The notes beneath the pieces are model-generated. The model had not been told where the DNA came from. It did not search any database and saw nothing but the letters and a program-made list of their open reading frames with translations. Position numbers and translations under genes: made by a program. Positions 58,266 through 64,000 of a stretch of 64,000 bases of DNA are shown here, in pieces (the first letter of the stretch is position 1; every line of letters starts with the position of its first letter). The DNA is from CAVRQM01 sp963838805 (GTDB taxonomy: Bacteria; Pseudomonadota; Alphaproteobacteria; Acetobacterales; Acetobacteraceae): contig CAWISK010000002.1 in NCBI GenBank assembly GCA_963838805.1, forward strand, positions 1 to 64,000, in the 5' to 3' direction.

Positions 58266-58349
58266 TCATCGCGAGGAGCGAAGCGACGTGGCGATCCAGC
58301 GATGCTGCTCACCGCTGCCCTGGGTCGCAGAAGGGGCGGCTCGCGATGA
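58266..58349. repeat. Short interspersed palindromic element between hutF and metH
   Basis: TCATCGCGAG (58266-58275) and CTCGCGATGA (58340-58349) are perfect 10-bp reverse complements bounding about 84 bp. The left end continues GAGCGAAGCGACGTGGCGAT, a sequence style I recall from dispersed elements in many alphaproteobacteria. It lies between two convergent genes. Confidence 0.55.
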
Positions 58350-58362
58350 TGTTCTCGGGGCG

Positions 58363-61300
58363 CTACACCGAAAAATACTTCGCCGCCGGGTTCAGCACGA
58401 CGACGGCACTCGTGGACTGCTCCGGATGCAGCTGGAACTCGTCCGACAACTCGACGCCGATGCGCTCGGCCCCAAGCAGCCGCAGCAGCGCCGCCTGATC
58501 CTCCAGCTTCGGACAGGCGGGATAGCCGAAGGAGTAGCGGCTGCCCCGATAGCCCTGCGCCAGCATCTTCTCCATGTCGCGATCGTCCTCGCCCGCGAAG
58601 CCCAGCTCGGCGCGGATGCGCTTATGGGTGTACTCGGCCATCGCCTCGGCCATCTCGACCGACAGGCCGTGCAGATACAGATAGTCCTGGTAGCGGTCGT
58701 CCTCGAACCACGCCCGGGTGGTCTCCGACGCCTTCTGCCCCATCGTCACGACCTGCAAGCCGATCACGTCGCGCTCGCCATCATCCACGTCGCGGAAGAA
58801 ATCGGCGATGCACTCGCCGTCTTCGCGCGGCTGGCGCGGCAGGGTGAAGCGGGCGAGTTCGGTCTCGCCATCGGTGTCGAACACGATCAGATCGTTGCCC
58901 TGGCCAGCCGCCTTCCAGTAGCCGTAGGCCGCTTGCGGACGCAGGATGTCGTCCGTCTCGCATTGCGCCAGCACGCGGCGCATCACCGGGCGCAGCTCCT
59001 GCTTTGCCCAACCCAGAAAGTCATCGAGGCTGCGGCCCTGCTTGCGGAAGCCCCACTGGAACTGGTACAGGCTGCGCTCGTTGACGAACGGCACGATCGC
59101 CTTCGGTGCCGCCTCGATGATGCGCGCCCCCCAGAAGGGCGGTTCGACCACCTTCACGTCGCGCGTCAGCCGCTGCCGCCGTTCCTGCACCACGGCCACA
59201 TCGACCGGCCGGAACGCTCGCGAATCGGCCTGACCCAGCGTGCGCGCGGTGTTGCGCGCCTTGCCCACGCGCTTGGATTGCAGTGCTGCCAGATAGTCGT
59301 CAAAGCCGTTGCCGGTGACGCGGTCCATCAGATGCAGCCCGTCGAACGCATCGCGCGCATAGGCGACCCGGCCGCAGGCATAGGCGCGCACGCAATCGTC
59401 CTCCACGTAGTTGCGCGTCAGCGCGGCACCGCCGAGCATGACCGGAATCTCCACGCCCTGCCGGCTCATCTCCTCGAGGTTCTCGCGCATCACCACCGTC
59501 GATTTCACCAGCAGGCCGGACATGCCGATGGCGTGTGCCCGGTGCTCGCGCGCGGCGCTGAGCATGTCGGTCAGCGGCACCTTGATGCCGAGATTGACGA
59601 CGCGGTAGCCGTTATTGGTGAGGATGATATCGACCAGGTTCTTGCCGATGTCGTGGACATCGCCCTTGACGGTCGCGAGCACGATCGTCCCGCGCTCCTG
59701 GCCCTCGACGCGCTCCATCATCGGTTCCAGATAGGCGACGGCTGCCTTCATCGTCTCGGCCGATTGCAGCACGAACGGCAACTGCATCTTGCCGGCGCCG
59801 AACAGCTCGCCCACCACCTTCATGCCGTCGAGCAGGATGCCGTTGATGATATCGAGCGGCTTGTGCGTGACGAGTGCCTGGTCCAGCTCGTCCGTCAGCC
59901 CCTTGCGGTCGCCGTCCACGATGCGGTCCTTCAGGCGGCCTTCCACCGTGGCCGCACGCTGCTTCTTGCCGGCATCGGCCAGCTTGCGGTCGGCAAACAT
60001 CTCCAGCAGGCGCTGCAACGGGTCGTAGCCCTCGCGCCTGCGGTCAAAGATCAGGTCTTCGGCGACCTGCACCTCCTCCGGCGGGATCTGGTGCAAGGGG
60101 CGGATCTTGCTGACATGCACGATCGCACCCGTCATGCCGGCGCGCACCGCGTGATCCAGGAACACCGAGTTCACCACCGCGCGCGCCGCCGGATTGAGGC
60201 CGAAGCTGATGTTGGACAGGCCGAGGATGATCTGGATGTCGGGGAAGCGTTCGCGGATGACGGCGATGCCCTCCAGCGTCCAGAGCCCGAGCTTGCGGTC
60301 GTCCTCGTTGCCGGTGGCGATGGTAAAGGTCAGGGGGTCGATCAGCAGGTCCGATTGCGGCAATCCGTAGCGGGTGCAGGCGAACTCGACCAGCCGCTCA
60401 GCGACAGCGAGCTTGCGGTCCGGCGTCTTGGCCATGCCGGTCTCGTCGATGGTGAGCGCGATCACCGCTGTCCCGAATGTCCGCGCCAGGCTCATGCGCT
60501 TCTCGGCCGGCGCCTCGCCGTCCTCGAAGTTGATGCTGTTCAGGATCGGTTTGCCGCCGTGCAGCTTCAGCGCCGATTCCAGCACCACCGCCTCGGTGCT
60601 GTCGATCACCAGCGGCGCGTTGACGGACGAGGTGAAGCGGCGGATCACCGCGTCCATCTCCGCCACCTCGTCGCGGCCGACGAAGGCGGTGCAGACATCG
60701 AGACTGTTCGATCCCTCGGCGATCTGCTCGCGGCCCATCGCGACACAGCCATCCCAGTCATGGCGTTCCTGCAGCTCGCGCCATTTCTTGCTGCCATTGG
60801 CGTTGCATCGCTCGCCGATAGAGAAATAGCTGTTCTCCTGCCGCAGCGGCACGGCACCATAGAGGCTCGCGACCGACGGCACCCAGACCGGGCGGCGCGG
60901 CACCGGGGCCGGCCGCCAGTCGCCGCGCGCGCGCAGCATGGCGTCCAGGGCCTCGATATGCGGCGTCGAGGTGCCGCAGCAGCCGCCGATCAGGTTCACG
61001 CCGTCCTCGGCCACGAACCGTTCCATCCAGCTCGCCATTTCGGCCGCACCCAGCGGATAATGCGTGTGCCCGTCCACCAGCTCCGGCAGGCCCGCGTTGG
61101 GCTGGACGCTGATCAGGCCGGGCCAGGTGGTGGACAGGTAGCGCACATGCTCGGCCATTTCCTGCGGGCCGGTAGCGCAATTGAGGCCGATCAGCGGCAC
61201 GTCGAGCGCGTGGATCACGGTGGCCGCAGCGGCGATGTCGGGGCCGACCAGCAAGGTGCCGGTGGTCTCGACGGTCACCTGCACGAAGATCGGCGTGTCG

Positions 61301-61848
61301 GTTCCGGCCTCGGCGCGCGCACGCTTGGTGCCGTTGACGGCGGCCTTGATCTGCAACGTGTCCTGGCAGGTCTCGATCAGGATGGCATCGACGCCTCCCG
61401 CAATCAGGCCGCGTGCCTGCTCGAACAGGGCTGCCTCCAGCGGATCATAGGCGACGTTGCCGAGCGTGGGCAGCTTGGTGCCCGGACCGATGCTGCCCAG
61501 CACATAGCGGTGGCGGTCGTCGGCGAAACTCTCCGCCGCTTCGCGCGCCAGTTCGCCCGCCACGCGGTTGATCTCGAAGGCGCGATCGGCGAGGTCGAAC
61601 TCGCCCAGCGTGATTGGCGAGCCGCCGAAGCTGTTGGTCTCGACCATGTCGGCGCCCGCCGCGAAATAGCCGCGATGGATTTCGCGCACCAGGTCGGGGC
61701 GGCTCAGGTTCAGCACGTCGGTGCAATTCTCGCGGCCCCAATAGTCGCGCTCCACGTCGAGCGTCAGCGCCTGCACGCGGCTGCCCATGCCGCCATCGCA
61801 CAGCAGCACGCGATGGCGCAGCGCATCGAGCAGGTGCGGACGGGTCAT
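58363..61848 (-). CDS. metH: Cobalamin-dependent methionine synthase
   Basis: 1,161 residues, intact over 3.5 kb. Modules in order: homocysteine-binding barrel (LLCDGGMGSRVQAL, with zinc Cys in NCATGPQEM and LIGGCCGTSTPHI); methyltetrahydrofolate (pterin) domain (FSIGERCNANGSKKWRELQE, EGSNSLDVC); cobalamin-binding domain with VKGDVHDIGKNLVDI (axial His); and the C-terminal activation domain, ending GERDVIGLQVVTMGQ and AEALAEYTHKR-type text. It transfers a methyl group from methyl-THF to homocysteine. The start overlaps the stop of the ArsR-methyltransferase gene (ATGA). Confidence 0.97.
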   Translation of the reverse strand: MTRPHLLDALRHRVLLCDGGMGSRVQALTLDVERDYWGRENCTDVLNLSRPDLVREIHRGYFAAGADMVETNSFGGSPITLGEFDLADRAFEINRVAGELAREAAESFADDRHRYVLGSIGPGTKLPTLGNVAYDPLEAALFEQARGLIAGGVDAILIETCQDTLQIKAAVNGTKRARAEAGTDTPIFVQVTVETTGTLLVGPDIAAAATVIHALDVPLIGLNCATGPQEMAEHVRYLSTTWPGLISVQPNAGLPELVDGHTHYPLGAAEMASWMERFVAEDGVNLIGGCCGTSTPHIEALDAMLRARGDWRPAPVPRRPVWVPSVASLYGAVPLRQENSYFSIGERCNANGSKKWRELQERHDWDGCVAMGREQIAEGSNSLDVCTAFVGRDEVAEMDAVIRRFTSSVNAPLVIDSTEAVVLESALKLHGGKPILNSINFEDGEAPAEKRMSLARTFGTAVIALTIDETGMAKTPDRKLAVAERLVEFACTRYGLPQSDLLIDPLTFTIATGNEDDRKLGLWTLEGIAVIRERFPDIQIILGLSNISFGLNPAARAVVNSVFLDHAVRAGMTGAIVHVSKIRPLHQIPPEEVQVAEDLIFDRRREGYDPLQRLLEMFADRKLADAGKKQRAATVEGRLKDRIVDGDRKGLTDELDQALVTHKPLDIINGILLDGMKVVGELFGAGKMQLPFVLQSAETMKAAVAYLEPMMERVEGQERGTIVLATVKGDVHDIGKNLVDIILTNNGYRVVNLGIKVPLTDMLSAAREHRAHAIGMSGLLVKSTVVMRENLEEMSRQGVEIPVMLGGAALTRNYVEDDCVRAYACGRVAYARDAFDGLHLMDRVTGNGFDDYLAALQSKRVGKARNTARTLGQADSRAFRPVDVAVVQERRQRLTRDVKVVEPPFWGARIIEAAPKAIVPFVNERSLYQFQWGFRKQGRSLDDFLGWAKQELRPVMRRVLAQCETDDILRPQAAYGYWKAAGQGNDLIVFDTDGETELARFTLPRQPREDGECIADFFRDVDDGERDVIGLQVVTMGQKASETTRAWFEDDRYQDYLYLHGLSVEMAEAMAEYTHKRIRAELGFAGEDDRDMEKMLAQGYRGSRYSFGYPACPKLEDQAALLRLLGAERIGVELSDEFQLHPEQSTSAVVVLNPAAKYFSV

Positions 61849-62831
61849 GGAGTCTCCTCAAGCTGGCGTGTCTTGGCCGCGGCGGGCAGGGCGGGCCGGC
61901 TGGCCGCCCACAGGCGCACATCGAGCGGTCCTGCCACGGCGCCCGAATCCTCGGTGTGCAGACCGGCGCCGGCCAGCAGCCCGCGCATGTGCAGGTCCGA
62001 GAAGCCGGGCCACCGATGCGCGTGCCGTGCTTGCATGGCCGCGTCGCCGTGTGCGGCGAGATCGACCACGATCAGCCGGCCTCCGGGCCGCAGCACGCGC
62101 GCGGCCTCCGCCAGCGCCGCCACCGGATCTTCGGCGTGGTGCAGCAGCATCTGCATCAGCACGACGTCGAACGCGCCATCCGGCAGCGTCAGCCGGTACA
62201 TGTCGCCGAGCCGCACGGCGCAATGGCCGAGATCGGCGGCGCCATGCTCCGGCCGCGCCAGGCGAGCGCGCGCGAGCGCCAGCATCGCCCGGCTCGCGTC
62301 GATGCCGATGGCGATCTCGGCGCGTGGTCCCAACAGCTCCAGCAGGCGCGCGGTCCCGGTTCCGATATCGAGCAGCCGACCGATCGGACCCGCCGGCAGC
62401 AAAGCGAGCAAGGCGCGCTCGACCTCGGGCGCGGGCAGGCCGAGTGCCCGCATCTCGTCCCATTCCGCCCCGCGGGCGCGAAAACTGTCGGTGGCGGCAC
62501 GCGCACGCTCTGCCAGCACGCGCGCGGCCTGCCGCCGGTCGGCGGCCAGCACGGGGTCGCCCTCCGGCAGGCGCGCCAAAAGCTCGCGTGCCAGCGATCC
62601 GGTGGGCGAGACGGCGGAAGGCAGGGCCAGCCAGACATTGGCGCCCTCGCGCACGCGCTCCAGCAATCCGGCCTCGGTCAGCAGGCGCAGATGGCGCGAC
62701 AGGCGGGGCTGCGACTGGCCCAGCACCTCGCAGAAATCCATGACGCAGAAGCTGCCGCGCGCCGCCAACGCCAGCAGCCGCAGCCGCGTCGGCTCGGCAC
62801 AGGCGCGCAAGGCGGCTAGAAGGTCATCCAT
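61845..62831 (-). CDS. ArsR-type regulator fused to a SAM-dependent methyltransferase
   Basis: 328 residues. The N-terminal winged helix (LRACAEPTRLRLLALAARGS, LSRHLRLLTEAGLLERVREG) is an ArsR/SmtB fold without obvious metal-binding cysteines in the recognition helix. The C-terminal class I methyltransferase has LLDIGTGTARLLELLGP (motif I), IAIGIDASRAMLALA and LRPGGRLIVVDLAAHGD. This fusion occurs next to metF/metH in many alphaproteobacteria and probably senses SAM-cycle compounds to control methionine synthesis. Start 62831 is chosen over an in-frame ATG at 62855 because the likely operator at 62845-62862 would otherwise be coding. Confidence 0.9.
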   Translation of the reverse strand: MDDLLAALRACAEPTRLRLLALAARGSFCVMDFCEVLGQSQPRLSRHLRLLTEAGLLERVREGANVWLALPSAVSPTGSLARELLARLPEGDPVLAADRRQAARVLAERARAATDSFRARGAEWDEMRALGLPAPEVERALLALLPAGPIGRLLDIGTGTARLLELLGPRAEIAIGIDASRAMLALARARLARPEHGAADLGHCAVRLGDMYRLTLPDGAFDVVLMQMLLHHAEDPVAALAEAARVLRPGGRLIVVDLAAHGDAAMQARHAHRWPGFSDLHMRGLLAGAGLHTEDSGAVAGPLDVRLWAASRPALPAAAKTRQLEETP

Positions 62832-62844
62832 GCACGAGAAATCG

Positions 62845-62862
62845 CATAAAGACATCCTTATG
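62845..62862. promoter_or_regulatory. Probable ArsR-type operator
   Basis: CATAAAGACATCCTTATG is an 18-bp inverted repeat with 14 symmetric positions, AT-rich against a GC-rich background, 14 nt upstream of the chosen start of the regulator gene. It also lies 9 nt from the divergent gene start at 62871, so one site could control both. Confidence 0.55.
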
Positions 62863-62870
62863 TCTAGCGT

Positions 62871-63173
62871 ATGATGGACGGCGACGGGCGCATTCCCGTG
62901 GTGGTTGGGCGGGCGGAGCAGGTGGTGCCGGGTGATCGGCTGCTGACGGTGGCGCCGTCGCGCCGCGCCGGACATGCGGCCTTGTGCGCCTGCTGCCGAC
63001 CGCGTGACTCGCTGGCCAGGGCCTTGGGGAGCTTGTTCCTGGAGCACGCCCGCGCCGCCGTGCCGCCGTTTGGCCGTGTGGTGGTAGTGCTGGATGATGC
63101 GGAGGCGGTCCGGCAGGCGATCGAGGGCGACGTGCTGGCCCGCGCCCGCTACCGTTTTGCCGGGAGGGCCTGA
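62871..63173 (+). CDS. Small protein resembling the Cys-motif region of COG0523 (CobW-like) GTPases, no P-loop
   Basis: 100 residues. The centre ALCACCRPRDSLARALGSLF resembles the C-x-C-C metal-binding segment of COG0523 GTPases (typically C-I-C-C-T-L-R-x-D-L), and FGRVVVVLDDAEAVRQAIEG the strand that follows it there. The N-terminus (RIPVVVGRAEQVVPGDRLL) is where a GTPase would carry its P-loop, but there is no G-x4-G-K-(S/T). So this is either an enzymatically dead relative or a coincidence of sequence. Divergent from the ArsR-methyltransferase and 2 nt ahead of a methyltransferase gene. Confidence 0.65.
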   Translation: MMDGDGRIPVVVGRAEQVVPGDRLLTVAPSRRAGHAALCACCRPRDSLARALGSLFLEHARAAVPPFGRVVVVLDDAEAVRQAIEGDVLARARYRFAGRA

Positions 63174-63175
63174 GC

Positions 63176-64000
63176 ATGGACTGGTCGTATTACGAGAGTG
63201 TGCGCGCCCTGCTGGATGCCAGGCAGGAGAGCACCGCGCTGGAAAGCCTGGCCGCGCATCGGTTGCACGATGGCCATTTGGCGCCCCCGCTCGCGGTGCT
63301 CCAGGCACAAGCCCTGACCACGCTCGGCCGGCATCGCGGCGCCCTGGACACGCTGCTGGAGGTGGTGGCGCGCGGGGAGGCGGATTTCTGGACCTGGTAC
63401 AACGTGGCCGAGGCGCGCCGGCATCTGGCGGATTGGCCCGGCGTGTTCGTGGCGAGCCGAGAGGCGCACGCGCTCGCCGGCTGGCCCGAAAGCGGCGCGC
63501 ATGGCTACCGTTTCACGCACGACTATTTTTCGGCCAATTTGTGGAACTGGCAGGACTGGTTCGCGCGTCACGTCACCGCCGCACCCCTGCGGGCGCTGGA
63601 GATCGGCAGTTGGCAAGGCGGCTCGGCTTGCTGGCTGCTGGATCGCGTGATCGGCCCGCGCGGCGGCAGCCTCACCTGCATAGACCCGTTCGAGGGCAGT
63701 TCGGAGCACGCGGGCTTCCTGCCCGCCGTGCTGGGCGAGGTCGGTGCCACGCTGGAGGGTCTGTTCGACGACAACATTGCCCGCACCGGCCGGGCGGGGC
63801 AGGTGCGCAAGCTGGTCGGTTACTCGCAGGATCTGCTGCCGAGCCTCACGGGCGAGCGCTTCGACTTCATCTATATCGACGGTGCGCACGAGGCGAAGTT
63901 CGTGATCCAGGACGCGCTGCTGTGCTGGCGCCTGCTGGGGCCGGGAGGGCACTTGCTATTCGATGACGTGCCGTTCACCTTTGCCGACCGGCCGGAGCAG
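63176..64000 (+). CDS. Class I SAM-dependent methyltransferase with helical N-terminus (cut by right edge)
   Basis: 275 residues present from ATG 63176; the frame is open to the window end. The first 100 residues (YYESVRALLDARQESTALES, ALTTLGRHRGALDTLLEV) look like TPR-type helices. Then ALEIGSWQGGSACWLLDRVI (SAM motif I), GGSLTCIDPFEGSSEHAGFL and FDFIYIDGAHEAKFVIQDAL (motifs of the Methyltransf_24 type, as in sugar or cephalosporin hydroxylase-related methyltransferases). The substrate is unknown. Confidence 0.85.
   Translation, partial: MDWSYYESVRALLDARQESTALESLAAHRLHDGHLAPPLAVLQAQALTTLGRHRGALDTLLEVVARGEADFWTWYNVAEARRHLADWPGVFVASREAHALAGWPESGAHGYRFTHDYFSANLWNWQDWFARHVTAAPLRALEIGSWQGGSACWLLDRVIGPRGGSLTCIDPFEGSSEHAGFLPAVLGEVGATLEGLFDDNIARTGRAGQVRKLVGYSQDLLPSLTGERFDFIYIDGAHEAKFVIQDALLCWRLLGPGGHLLFDDVPFTFADRPEQ

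Noticed and set aside
57508..62874. A 5.3 kb open frame on the plus strand, opposite metH
   Set aside because: It is the antisense of metH and hutF parts, with Ala/Arg/Pro/His-rich content and no motifs; in GC-rich DNA antisense frames often lack stops. metH on the other strand has every expected domain.

Overview
The window is a 64 kb piece of a GC-rich alphaproteobacterial chromosome. The gene order thrS-infC ... ffh-rpsP-rimM-trmD-rplS-leuCDB, a red-type (form IC) RuBisCO operon with cbbX, and a cobalamin-dependent metH coupled to an ArsR-methyltransferase gene suggest Rhodospirillales, most likely Acetobacteraceae. That placement is an inference from family resemblance and synteny; there is no 16S gene here. 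I saw no insertion sequences, phage genes or CRISPR arrays.

Layout: 1-3442, a glutathione transferase cut by the left edge, a TPR protein, small membrane proteins and an epimerase-like gene. 3771-13367, the Calvin cycle locus: divergent cbbR, then cbbF-P-T-A-L-S-X-E. 13368-18119, an NDH-2-type dehydrogenase, a hydrolase, two glycosyltransferases and a vapBC-type toxin-antitoxin pair. 18166-28096, housekeeping: thrS, infC, ffh, rpsP-rimM-trmD-rplS, leuC-leuD-leuB. 28158-35861, a GST, a DUF1479 oxygenase-like protein, a zinc-type CDF exporter, a polyamine-type ABC transporter and a TMEM175-like channel. 35896-43888, tRNA-Gln, ispE, a TPR lipoprotein, an unusual uracil-DNA glycosylase, a soluble lytic transglycosylase, a MoaB/MogA-like protein, a PA0069-type radical SAM protein and a VOC protein. 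44065-51486, the accessory highlight. 51483-58240, a hybrid sensor kinase, DUF72, a carbohydrate ABC transporter lacking its ATPase, and hutF. 58363-64000, metH, its ArsR-methyltransferase regulator, a small protein resembling part of COG0523 GTPases, and a methyltransferase cut by the right edge.

The most interesting region is 44065-51486. One strand carries a SAM-domain class III nucleotide cyclase with AAA and TPR-like parts, a YcaO enzyme, a TfuA protein, an HExxH metallopeptidase and an unrecognised protein of about 190 residues. The first three genes overlap by 4 nt each. YcaO plus TfuA is the known pair for backbone thioamide formation; no small precursor gene is visible between the genes.

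Sequence quality matters throughout. More than fifteen genes, including essential ones (ffh, ispE, leuC), are broken by single-base frameshifts, while many neighbours are intact. The shifts go both ways and are densest at 3771-9200. I read them as sequencing or assembly errors, not pseudogenes, and annotate each such gene as one locus.
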